A DNA stretch of 36,137 nucleotides from an uncultured Oscillospiraceae bacterium (GTDB lineage: Bacteria > Bacillota > Clostridia > Oscillospirales > Acutalibacteraceae). The notes beneath the pieces were generated by a model. The model did no database searches and was not told the DNA's origin. It saw only the letters and a list, made by a program, of their open reading frames with translations. Within the stretch, counting starts at the first letter, position 1; the number at the start of each line of letters is the position of its first letter. Positions 15,786 to 22,792 of this stretch are shown here, piece by piece. The position numbers and the translations under genes are program-made. The DNA lies in the NCBI GenBank assembly GCA_905192745.1, contig CAJJLZ010000022.1:1-36137 (forward strand), in the 5' to 3' direction.

Positions 15786-15844
15786 TAGGCTGGAAGGATT
15801 TTTTCGAGAATCCGGGAATAATATTTGGGAAAGCACCGAAAAGG

Positions 15845-17110
15845 TCAGGCTGCCGGCGTTTGCTGTTGATTGGCAACCGTATTGGCCGTTTTGAGCATGT
15901 TTTCCGCGAATATCGCGAAGCCCTTGGTGGGTTCGTTCACAAAGACATGGGTGACGGCGCCGATCAGCTTGCCGTCCTGCAGAATGGGTGAACCGCTCAT
16001 TCCCTGCACGATACCGCCCGTCTCGGCCAAAAGGCGCTCATCGGTGATGATGATAACCATATTCCGAGTGGGGGACGAATCGTTAAACCGCACCTGATCA
16101 ATCTCAATGTCATACAGCTCCGGCTCGGTTCCGTCAATGGTGGTCAGAATCTGAGCGCGGCCGGTCTTCACCTGCTGTTTCATCGCCACCGGCACCGGGT
16201 CGCCCAGCACCGGAAGATGGGACAATCTGCCGTATATGCCGGTTTCCCCGTTCACGGTCAGATTACCGAGCGATCCCCGTTCAAAACCGCCCCGCAGTTC
16301 ACCCGGATCGCCGCTGAGTCCCTTGACCACCGAATAAATCCGGGCAGGCACCACTTCGCCGGTGGAAAGCGGAAGCACGTCGCCCGTATCCACATCGCAG
16401 ACAGCATGTCCCAATCCCGCGAACACATCGCTGCCGGGAACGTAAAAGGTCAGGGTTCCGATCCCGGCCGAGCTGTCCCGGACCCAGAGTCCGGCCTTCC
16501 AGCGATTTTCATTGACGGATTTTTCACAGCGGAAATTTACGTCAAACGCAATGTTGTCCCGCCGGATATGAAAACTCATGGTTTTGTTTCCGGCGGTTTC
16601 AATAAGCTCCGCTACCTTCTCCGTCGTATTAACGGCCGTACCGTCGATGGAAAGCAGCACATCCCCTATCTTGATTCCGGCGGAACGCGCCGGATTTTTC
16701 GGCCCGGAAGCGGTATCGACATCCGACATTCCCACCACCAGCACGCCGTCGGTAAACATCTTGATACCGAACGGTGTTCCGCAGGGGATAACCGTGGCAG
16801 CGTCCACTACATTAACCGCCACATCCTTGATGGGAAACAGGCCGAACAGCCGGAGCGATGCGGTATAGCTGCTTCCCGGTGAAAGCGAGGAAACCGCTTC
16901 CGCCGGGGCGGCATCCGGTTTCACCGAAGCGGTGACCGCGCCGTGCAGATTGAGCGCGCTGCCGGTTACTACGCTGAACTGTTCCGGCATGGTGTTGCCG
17001 AGCAGAATCACCGTGGCGAATACCCCGGCGCAGGCGGTGGTCATGAGTCCGCACAGCCGGTGAATCCACCGCCGGGGTCCGCGCCGTGGAACATTTTGTT
17101 CACTGGACAT
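15845..17110 (-). CDS. spoIVB: SpoIVB serine peptidase
   Basis: Forespore-secreted S55 peptidase that triggers pro-sigma-K processing by cleaving SpoIVFA. It has 421 residues. One membrane anchor (about 16-40) follows a basic N-terminus. A PDZ domain spans about 105-200 (KNPARSAGIKIGDVLLSIDG). The peptidase domain has the His in FAGLGHAVCD, the Asp in IIITDERLL and the serine S372 in GMSGSPI. GELRGGFERGSLGN is a family signature. Its neighbour spo0A is the usual one; upstream, where recN is common, there is pnuC instead. A sigma-F/G-type promoter was looked for but not recognised. Confidence 0.96.
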   Translation of the reverse strand: MSSEQNVPRRGPRRWIHRLCGLMTTACAGVFATVILLGNTMPEQFSVVTGSALNLHGAVTASVKPDAAPAEAVSSLSPGSSYTASLRLFGLFPIKDVAVNVVDAATVIPCGTPFGIKMFTDGVLVVGMSDVDTASGPKNPARSAGIKIGDVLLSIDGTAVNTTEKVAELIETAGNKTMSFHIRRDNIAFDVNFRCEKSVNENRWKAGLWVRDSSAGIGTLTFYVPGSDVFAGLGHAVCDVDTGDVLPLSTGEVVPARIYSVVKGLSGDPGELRGGFERGSLGNLTVNGETGIYGRLSHLPVLGDPVPVAMKQQVKTGRAQILTTIDGTEPELYDIEIDQVRFNDSSPTRNMVIIITDERLLAETGGIVQGMSGSPILQDGKLIGAVTHVFVNEPTKGFAIFAENMLKTANTVANQQQTPAA

Positions 17111-17461
17111 GGCGGGCCGCCTTTCCGCAGGGCGACGCTTCGCTCGTCAAACGATAAAACGTTAAAAGCGTAAAAAATGGAAATTCGGAACCGTCGGCGG
17201 CAACCCGTTCCGGGGAAATCAGCCGATTTATCTTCATCCCTTTCTTCCCTCCCCTATCATAAAACGATAACGCGATAAAAAACAGACCTGAAAGCCGTTC
17301 GCTTCAGGCCTGTCTTACTGTTCCACCAAGCGGGAAAAGTATTTAACCAAGAAAAACTTTTTCATCGGAAATCATTCGCGGCGAAAACTGGTTCCCCGCA
17401 GCTTAAAATCGTTTGATTTTCAAAAATTCGACGGTTTTTGAAAGCGCTTCCGGGAATCGGT
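17111..17461. other. Intergenic region between spoIVB and pnuC
   Basis: About 350 bp without a gene. It contains the pnuC terminator (17275-17313) and a second inverted repeat, TTCAAAAA/TTTTTGAA (17419-17442), next to the pnuC stop. The stretch is AT-richer than the spo0A side. The spoIVB promoter should lie near 17150-17260 but is not obvious. Confidence 0.5.
17275..17313 (-). terminator. Terminator downstream of pnuC
   Basis: On the minus strand ACAGGCCTGAA (17303-17313) pairs with TTCAGGTCTGT (17282-17292), eleven pairs with one G-T wobble, followed by a T6 run. Confidence 0.8.
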
Positions 17462-18190
17462 TCATTGGCCGGGATTTTCCGCCGGCGCCTTCCGCGAACC
17501 GGCGTCCCGCTGCTGCCGGGCCTTCATTCTTCTCCAATTGACAAAGCCATACAGATCATTAATAAAAAACACGCAAAAGCAAACGACCATAGGCAGGTAC
17601 GCGCTGTCCTCAGCGGACGCCAACACCCAGAGAATAATCAGCACGACGTCGTTGGCGGCGTATCCCACGGCATAATAGTCGCTGCGGTAAAACGTCAGGC
17701 AGGATGCGACAAAGCTTGTCGCCACCGATACCGTGCTGAACAAAAGGTTTGCGTTCCCGAGAGCTTTGAGTACAAAATAAAAGACGCCTGTAACGGTAAT
17801 CGTCAGAAGGCCCATTGCCGCAAGCTGTCTTTTCGTCAGGCGATTGACCTCGACTTCCGCCGTTTTCTGAAAAGGATGCTTCATCCACGAAATAACGGTG
17901 AGAACGGCAATCGGCGAAGTCATGCCAAGATAGGTAATCATTTCCCCATAATAGCGGAAGCAGAAGGAAATCACTCCATAGACAAGAGCAAAAACAACCG
18001 TCAATATCTGTCCGACGACATATCCCTTGGCTACGAAAATCAAAGCGGTCACGCCGATCAGCGACGCCAGAAGGGTAAGCGCGTCGGCGGAGGGTGAGAA
18101 CAAAAACGAAGCGGTAACAACCACGGCGGAGGACAGCCACAGGCACCATTCAAATTTTGACAGGCTTCGGAAACAACGGCTGATCTTCAT
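17462..18190 (-). CDS. pnuC: PnuC-family vitamin (nicotinamide riboside-type) transporter
   Basis: 242-residue membrane protein of the PnuC family, facilitators for nicotinamide riboside (PnuC), thiamine (PnuT) or riboflavin (PnuX). Seven hydrophobic helices are visible between about residues 15 and 215. The family's aromatic/Asn signatures appear as FRYYGEMITYLGM, YYAVGYAANDVVLIILWVLA and FFINDLYGFVNW; the last two resemble the substrate-binding NDxxxxxxW-type helices. The start at 18190 was chosen for the AAAGGGG 6 nt upstream. The substrate is unresolved, since no vitamin genes are adjacent. Base composition is AT-richer than the neighbours, hinting at acquisition. A long structured leader precedes it. 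Confidence 0.88.
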   Translation of the reverse strand: MKISRCFRSLSKFEWCLWLSSAVVVTASFLFSPSADALTLLASLIGVTALIFVAKGYVVGQILTVVFALVYGVISFCFRYYGEMITYLGMTSPIAVLTVISWMKHPFQKTAEVEVNRLTKRQLAAMGLLTITVTGVFYFVLKALGNANLLFSTVSVATSFVASCLTFYRSDYYAVGYAANDVVLIILWVLASAEDSAYLPMVVCFCVFFINDLYGFVNWRRMKARQQRDAGSRKAPAENPGQ

Positions 18191-18392
18191 GAAAAGCCCC
18201 TTTCTGTCGCTTTCATACCCGCCAATGGACGGGGACAAAAAAAGCACCCGTTAAACACATCTTCCAAGACCTAACGATGTGTTAACGAATGCTTTTGCAT
18301 TCTCACTACCCGGTGGCAGTCTTCCCGTGCCGGCGGCGTCCCCCCCCCGCCCGCGGCACGCTGGCGACAATATACCATAGCGCCGCCTAGCC
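18191..18392 (-). promoter_or_regulatory. Structured leader of pnuC, candidate riboswitch
   Basis: Read on the minus strand from the predicted start near 18392, the RNA can form ACCCGG/CCGGGT closing a region that holds a GTGCCG/CGGCAC hairpin (18327-18359) with a G9 run. Next come a small hairpin ACTGCC/GGTAGT (18305-18320), a hairpin GAATGC/GCATTC (18287-18302) and a terminator (18240-18296). GAATGC/GCATTC and the terminator base share the same nucleotides and exclude each other, as in a transcriptional switch. It does not fit TPP, FMN, cobalamin or preQ1 consensus motifs as I know them. Its ligand, if any, is unknown. Confidence 0.5.
18237..18296 (-). terminator. Terminator inside the pnuC leader
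   Basis: On the minus strand the stem has an outer part AAAAGCA/TGCTTTT and an inner part GTTAACACATC (18276-18286) with GATGTGTTTAAC (18250-18261), ending in a T7 run (18237-18243). It lies upstream of the pnuC start, about 45 nt before the ATG, so it can stop transcription before the gene. Confidence 0.75.
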
Positions 18393-18414
18393 GGGTTCGT
18401 TATACCATAAACGG
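18361..18414 (+). repeat. Truncated head of the dispersed repeat in the pnuC promoter-leader region
   Basis: TATACCATAGCGCCGCC followed by TAGCCGG matches the start of the 87-bp unit (TATACCACAGCGCCGCCCAGCCGG), and a second TATACCATA stands 30 bp further right. Only the head is present; the GGCGGCGC arm and second hairpin are missing. The second TATACC, read on the minus strand, is the -10 of the pnuC promoter. Confidence 0.6.
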
Positions 18415-18427
18415 CGGTTTTTGTCAA
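18399..18427 (-). promoter_or_regulatory. Sigma-A-type promoter of pnuC
   Basis: On the minus strand TTGACA (18422-18427), an exact 17-bp spacer and TATAAC (18399-18404) with TGG before it. It is one of the best promoters in the window. Confidence 0.85.
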
Positions 18428-18443
18428 CCGGCCGGTTCCGCTC

Positions 18444-18577
18444 GGGAGTGTCCAAAAAACGCAGTTAATAAAAAGTGGATTCTAAGCGGCGACGCTCTCC
18501 CTCCTTGAAAACAGGCATCTTCTATATGCGCATGTCTAAAGTACTTGTTTTATAAAATGCGCGATTAGGACACTCCC
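18444..18577. mobile_element. 134-bp MITE with 9-bp target duplication
   Basis: The element begins GGGAGTGTCC (18444-18453) and ends GGACACTCCC (18568-18577), perfect 10-bp ends that continue as an imperfect inverted repeat for about 30 bp (shared AA, CGCA, TT and ATAAAA blocks). The flanks carry the same 9 bp, GTTCCGCTC, at 18435-18443 and 18578-18586. It has no ORF. A non-autonomous element moved by a full-length insertion sequence is the simplest reading; the 9-bp duplication and GG-starting ends would suit an IS256/Mutator-like parent, which is inference. Confidence 0.85.
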
Positions 18578-18720
18578 GTTCCGCTCTCCCTTTTATCGTC
18601 TTGTCTGATGGCTTACAAGTCCGTCGATTTCGCCAGTTATTGAAGTCCAAACCGGCATTTGCTAAGATACACCTGAATGATAAATCAGAATTTGTCAAAT
18701 TGGCCGCAACAACAGGTTGC

Positions 18721-18749
18721 TTGTTTGTTCCCTTTTCTCCCCTTATAAT
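18721..18749 (+). promoter_or_regulatory. Sigma-A-type promoter of the XRE/zinc-ribbon gene
   Basis: TTGTTT (18721-18726), a 17-bp spacer and TATAAT (18744-18749). Transcription would start almost at the GAGGTGG ribosome-binding site, giving a very short leader. Confidence 0.65.
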
Positions 18750-18770
18750 ATATGTGAGGTGGTAAATTGT

Positions 18771-19430
18771 ATGGAAACAAAAAATATCATATTTGAACTG
18801 AGAAATAAGGTGGGCCTGTCACAGGATGAGCTTGCCGAGAAGGTGTATGTTACCCGGCAGGCCGTATCCCGTTGGGAAAATGGTGAAACAACACCAAATA
18901 CAGACACATTAAAGCTATTATCAAAGCTGTTTGATGTTTCCATCAATACTCTTCTTGGCTCGCCGCGACAGATGGTTTGTCATTGTTGTGGAATGTCTCT
19001 CGATGACTCCACTACCAGCAAAGAAATCGATGGTATATTCAATGAGGAATACTGCAAGTGGTGCTATAACGATGGCGAGTTCACTCTGGATTTCTGGAAG
19101 CGGTATTCAGAACTTGGAGGTGAAGAAAAATTCGAAGAATTTAAAAAACAGCTGATTGACGAATTCAACGCTCTGCATATTGAAGGGCTGCCAAAGGTGG
19201 AAAGTCTGAATGTGCTTTCGGGCAGTTTTATAAATCTTGAATATACATTGCAAAACGGTGAAAAAGTTAAGTTTCTGGACGACAGTTCCACATATCTTGG
19301 AAACCAGCTTGCCTGTGAATTTGGCGGTGACAGATGTTTTGGCATTGCTGCAAATATGCAGTTTCTGCTTGTCTGCACCTATGAAGAAAAAGGAGAAAAT
19401 CCAGAGTTAGTGGTTTATAAAAAGCGATGA
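18771..19430 (+). CDS. XRE-type HTH regulator with zinc-ribbon and unknown C-terminal domain
   Basis: 219-residue protein with three parts. The XRE/HTH_3 domain (about 5-62) contains GLSQDELAEKVYVTRQAVSRWE. A zinc ribbon of the Zn_ribbon_2 type has C70-x2-C73 (CHCCGMSL) and C95-x2-C98 (EEYCKWCYNDGEFT). The C-terminal ~80 residues (from about 140) are a beta-rich module I do not recognise. The start at 18771 was chosen for GAGGTGG 9 nt upstream. Codon use and base composition are clearly AT-richer than the surrounding genes, and the gene sits next to a MITE, so recent acquisition is likely. It is monocistronic, and no obvious target is adjacent. Zinc-dependent or redox-dependent sensing is possible but not shown. 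Confidence 0.85.
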   Translation: METKNIIFELRNKVGLSQDELAEKVYVTRQAVSRWENGETTPNTDTLKLLSKLFDVSINTLLGSPRQMVCHCCGMSLDDSTTSKEIDGIFNEEYCKWCYNDGEFTLDFWKRYSELGGEEKFEEFKKQLIDEFNALHIEGLPKVESLNVLSGSFINLEYTLQNGEKVKFLDDSSTYLGNQLACEFGGDRCFGIAANMQFLLVCTYEEKGENPELVVYKKR

Positions 19431-19491
19431 CCAAATTTAAAGGAAAAGACAAATAAATCCCAATTTTATAGAGTTGATGTTGTTTGATAAT

Positions 19492-19524
19492 AACCTCCCT
19501 CCGTCAATATGACGAAGGGAGGTT
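19492..19524. terminator. Bidirectional terminator between the XRE gene and yaiI
   Basis: AACCTCCCT (19492-19500) pairs with AGGGAGGTT (19516-19524), and inside it CGTC pairs with GACG. It lies between convergent stop codons; TTTCTCC follows on the plus strand and ATTATC on the minus strand. Confidence 0.75.
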
Positions 19525-19539
19525 TCTCCATGCCTCAAA

Positions 19540-20004
19540 TCAGATAAAATGGCAATTGGAAGGTTCCGTCTCGCCGCCATCCAGCAGGACGGCGAGCGCA
19601 CGGTCAAAAGCACGGTTCTGTTCCTCCGCACGCTTCTTCGGGCCCTTCAGCCGTCCGCCGGCGCGGCGGATTTTTTGCGCCGTATAGCGGGACAGCAGAA
19701 GCGCGTCCATATTCTCTGCCGTATACCGCAGGCCGTCCTGATTCAGAACGGCGGCTCCCCGGGCCAGACACATGGCCGCCAGCCCGTAATCCTGCGTCAC
19801 GGCAACGTCCCCCGGCCCGATCCGGTTCACCAGCGCGAAATCGGCGCTGTCCGGGCCGGTGGAAACGGTAACGGTCTCTGCACCCTCCCGCTCAAAAACA
19901 TGGGCGCTGTCGCAGACCAGCACCACCCGTATATTTCTCTTTTTTGCCGCGGAAAGGGCCCGGTCCACCACCGGACAGCCGTCCGCGTCGATCCACAGAG
20001 TCAT
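19540..20004 (-). CDS. YaiI/YqxD family protein (DUF188)
   Basis: 154-residue member of the YaiI/YqxD family, a PIN-like fold of unknown role. The N-terminal MTLWIDADGCPVV carries the conserved acidic residues, and ALVNRIGPGDVAVTQDYGLAAMCLARGA is a second family signature. The C-terminal KGPKKRAEEQNRAFDRAL is typical. The ATG at 20004 was chosen because AAGGAGG lies 7 nt upstream; a longer frame to 20157 would run through the secF terminator and encode an Arg/Lys-rich stretch. It follows secF on the same strand. Confidence 0.92.
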   Translation of the reverse strand: MTLWIDADGCPVVDRALSAAKKRNIRVVLVCDSAHVFEREGAETVTVSTGPDSADFALVNRIGPGDVAVTQDYGLAAMCLARGAAVLNQDGLRYTAENMDALLLSRYTAQKIRRAGGRLKGPKKRAEEQNRAFDRALAVLLDGGETEPSNCHFI

Positions 20005-20030
20005 ACCGCGCCTCCTTCCGCTTCGATGGA

Positions 20031-20060
20031 AAAGGCCGCCGGAGCATACCGGCGGCCTTT
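20031..20060. terminator. Terminator after secDF
   Basis: AAAGGCCGCCGG (20031-20042) and CCGGCGGCCTTT (20049-20060) form a perfect 12-bp stem with a 6-nt loop, with T runs on both strands. It lies 14 bp past the secF stop. Confidence 0.85.
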
Positions 20061-20074
20061 GTTTTCCTGTACTC

Positions 20075-21031
20075 TTATGCTTTCGCTTTTTTGCCCTTTT
20101 CCGCTTTTCCGTTTTTCTCCCGATATTCCTTCCACAGAACCCACAGGGGCGCGGCAATAAAGGTGGAGGAATAGAAGCCGGAAACCACGCCGATCATCAT
20201 CGGCAGAGCAAAGCTGACGAGAGAATCCAGTTGGTAGACCAGCGCCAGCACCGCCACCACGGCGATGGCCGCGAAGGTACACAGGCTGGTGTTCAGGGTA
20301 CGGGTGAAAGACTGGTTGATGCTCCGGTTCACAATCTCTCCGACGGTGCAGTCGCTGCTCATGATCTTCCGGTTCTCGCGCACGCGGTCGTAGATAACGA
20401 TCGTCGCGTTCAGCGAATAGCCGAGGATGGACAGCACAACCGCCACAAAGTTATCATCCAACGGGATGCGGAACACCACAAAGGTGAAATAAGCGATCAG
20501 AACGTCGTGCAGGAGGGCGACCAGCGCCATTACGCCGGCGGAAATTCCGCCGATCTTGCGGAAACGGAACGCCACATAGATCACGAGGAAAAGCGACGCA
20601 AGGCCGATCGCCACCAAGCACTTGATAAAGAACATCTTTCCCATCGTCGGGCTGACGGCTTTGGCGGTCAGCTGCGTCAGGGAGTTGTCGGCGTACTTTT
20701 CAACCAGTGCCGTATCCAGCGCCTCCTGCTCATCCAGAGTGAGCGCGTCAACCAGCGGAATTTCGAAGGAATTGCTTTTGCCGTCGCTGCTGGTTGAGAA
20801 CTGAACGTCCACGTTCTTGCCGAGCTGCGTGTCGATAAAGGAATCCAGCGCCGTTTTGTCGATATCCCCCTGATAAGAGTACTGAATCAGGGTGCCGCCC
20901 TTAAAATCAATATCCATCTCCACGCCGAAGAGAATATTGAAGAACAGGCCAAATAGAAGAAGGACAATCGAAATACCAAAGAAAATTTTGCGATGGGCAA
21001 TGAAGCCGAATTCTTTTCTTTCCTTGCTCAT
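20075..21031 (-). CDS. secF: Protein translocase subunit SecF
   Basis: 318-residue membrane protein that, with SecD, uses the proton gradient to help pull proteins through SecYEG. TM1 lies at about 13-33, followed by an extracytoplasmic domain with the family's DFKGGTLIQYSY, then five helices containing FFIKCLVAIGLASLFLVIYV, ALLHDVLIAYFTFVV, ILGYSLNATIVIYDRVREN and NTSLCTFAAIAVV. The D/R-rich VIYDRVRENRK loop is diagnostic. The C-terminus is Lys-rich. It overlaps secD by 4 bp (ATGA), so it is translationally coupled, with GGGAGGTGA as ribosome-binding site. Confidence 0.96.
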   Translation of the reverse strand: MSKERKEFGFIAHRKIFFGISIVLLLFGLFFNILFGVEMDIDFKGGTLIQYSYQGDIDKTALDSFIDTQLGKNVDVQFSTSSDGKSNSFEIPLVDALTLDEQEALDTALVEKYADNSLTQLTAKAVSPTMGKMFFIKCLVAIGLASLFLVIYVAFRFRKIGGISAGVMALVALLHDVLIAYFTFVVFRIPLDDNFVAVVLSILGYSLNATIVIYDRVRENRKIMSSDCTVGEIVNRSINQSFTRTLNTSLCTFAAIAVVAVLALVYQLDSLVSFALPMMIGVVSGFYSSTFIAAPLWVLWKEYREKNGKAEKGKKAKA

Positions 21032-22473
21032 GCCCGATCACCTCCCAGCAGCCAGGGTTTCCGCAGGAAGCGGAAGCGGGTAATGGACTTCAGCATCAGC
21101 CGGGAAGCCGTAACACCCATAATGAAGTTAAAGATAATACCGATCAGCAGCGTATAGCCGAAGGAATAGATGGAACCGGTAGTGGAAGCCGGGAACATAA
21201 ACAGGAACGGCTTCAGAATCATCGCGCAGAAGCCGGAGGGCGGCCCAAACACGCCCATCAGCACAATCGCGACGATCAGAACGGTAATGTTGCCGTCGAA
21301 AATCGCCCAGAACGAGTTTTCCGAACCGCGGGAAATCGCGCCGTCGATCGTACGGCCCATGCGGATTTCTTCCTTGATCCGCTCGGCGGTAATCACGTTG
21401 GCGTCCACGCCCATACCGATGGACAGGATCATACCGGCCATACCGGGAAGGGTCAGCGTAAAGCTCTGCAGGAAGCCGAAATATCCCGAAACAGCGGCGA
21501 TCAGGCCGGCCACCTGCCCAATCAGGGCGATCACGGCGACAAAGCCGGGCAGCCGGTAGTACAGCAGCATGAACAGCGAAACCAGCGTAAAGGCGATGAC
21601 GCCGGCCGTGACCATGATATTCAGCGACTGCTCGCCGAGGGTCGGGTCGATCACGTTGTTGCCCTTTACCTCAATGCTGAAGGGCAGCGCGCCGGAGTTA
21701 ATCAGATTGGCCAGAGAGTTGGCTTCCGAGAAATCCGAAAAACCACCCGAAATAACCGCCTCGCCGTTGGTAATCTGCTCGTTGACGCCGGGATTGGAAA
21801 TCATCTCGTTATCCAGCCAGATCGAAATGGTGCCGTCGTTGGCGGCCTGCTGCTTGGTGGCTTCGGAAAACTTTTCCTTACCGGAGTCTTTCAGCTTAAG
21901 CTGAACCACCGGAGTTTGCTTCCCGTCCGAGGTATCGTACATCGCCGCGGCGGAGTCCACGTCGTCGCCGGTGAGCACCAGCTTGCCGGACGGCACCTTG
22001 ATCTCGTTGCCGTCCTCATCCAATACCGCGTTGCCGTCCTCGTCCTTTTTGGTCTCGGTATCGCTGCCGATGTGGAATTCCAGCATGGCGGTCTTCCCGA
22101 GTTCTTCGATCGCGGCGGTCGGATCAAAATCCTGTTCGTCGTTTTTCCACGGGAAGCGGGCGATCACCTGCTTGTTGACCGTATCGGCGTAGATTTCATA
22201 GTCGGTGATGTTGTTCAGCACCAGACGCTGGGAAATAACGTCCTTCACACGGTTAATTTGCTCACTGGTTACGTCCTGATCTTCGTCGGCCGGTCCGAAG
22301 GTGACGTCGATTCCCCCTCGGATATCGATACCGAACCGGATATCCGAAGCCCCTCGGATATAGGTGTCGCGCCTGTCGCCGTAATGGCCGTACACGCCAA
22401 AGATGGCGGTACCGCACAAAGCGATAATCAACAGTGCAACGATGAAGAATACGGGTTTCGCTGTTCGCTTCAT
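21028..22473 (-). CDS. secD: Protein translocase subunit SecD
   Basis: 481-residue partner of SecF. TM1 (about 7-27) is followed by the RFGIDIRGGIDVTFGP motif, the large P1 extracytoplasmic domain and the conserved GEAVISGGFS region. Five helices follow, with GMGVDANVITAERIKEEIRMG and the FNFIMGVTASRLML end. The ATG at 22473 was chosen because GGAGG lies 8 nt upstream; the frame's earlier TTG would include that site. It has a strong own promoter and forms an operon with secF. Confidence 0.96.
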   Translation of the reverse strand: MKRTAKPVFFIVALLIIALCGTAIFGVYGHYGDRRDTYIRGASDIRFGIDIRGGIDVTFGPADEDQDVTSEQINRVKDVISQRLVLNNITDYEIYADTVNKQVIARFPWKNDEQDFDPTAAIEELGKTAMLEFHIGSDTETKKDEDGNAVLDEDGNEIKVPSGKLVLTGDDVDSAAAMYDTSDGKQTPVVQLKLKDSGKEKFSEATKQQAANDGTISIWLDNEMISNPGVNEQITNGEAVISGGFSDFSEANSLANLINSGALPFSIEVKGNNVIDPTLGEQSLNIMVTAGVIAFTLVSLFMLLYYRLPGFVAVIALIGQVAGLIAAVSGYFGFLQSFTLTLPGMAGMILSIGMGVDANVITAERIKEEIRMGRTIDGAISRGSENSFWAIFDGNITVLIVAIVLMGVFGPPSGFCAMILKPFLFMFPASTTGSIYSFGYTLLIGIIFNFIMGVTASRLMLKSITRFRFLRKPWLLGGDRA

Positions 22474-22546
22474 CGGCTTGTCCTCCAATTGCTTTCTTTA
22501 TGGATACGGAACAAGCGCCGCCCGAACCGCATCAACAATAGTTATC

Positions 22547-22575
22547 ATTATATAAGTTGTCGGTAGAAAAGTCAA
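22547..22575 (-). promoter_or_regulatory. Sigma-A-type promoter of secDF
   Basis: On the minus strand TTGACT (22570-22575), a 17-bp spacer and a perfect TATAAT (22547-22552). Confidence 0.88.
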
Positions 22576-22707
22576 TAATCGGCAGGGCCTTCCGCCCATA
22601 TTTATCCATCTTCGTCAAAAAAAAGCTGCTTTTCTTGTCCCGGTTGCCTTCTGTTTTCCCGAAGAGCGGACAAATCGCGGCCGCCGCAGGCAAAACGAAG
22701 CCGCCAT

Positions 22708-22746
22708 CCGTCAAAAGCGGCCGGCATTGCCGGCCGCTTTTGACGG
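22708..22746. terminator. Perfect 18-bp stem terminator after the aminotransferase
   Basis: CCGTCAAAAGCGGCCGGC (22708-22725) and its exact reverse complement (22729-22746) flank a 3-nt loop, with CTTTTG inside the distal arm. It lies in the 319-bp gap between secD and the aminotransferase; the rest of that gap holds the secDF promoter and no gene. Confidence 0.85.
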
Positions 22747-22792
22747 ATGAAAACGGATAGTTTCTTCCTTGGAAAGGGATTCCTGCGACGGA

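Noticed and set aside
17124..17280. Sigma-F/G promoter of spoIVB
   Set aside because: A GAATT-like -35 is present near 17185, but no matching -10 at the right spacing was seen.
18191..18392. TPP or FMN riboswitch before pnuC
   Set aside because: A GCCAGCGTG...GGGAAG stretch looks faintly like the 3' part of the TPP motif, but the CTGAGA box and correct spacing are missing; FMN boxes are absent too.
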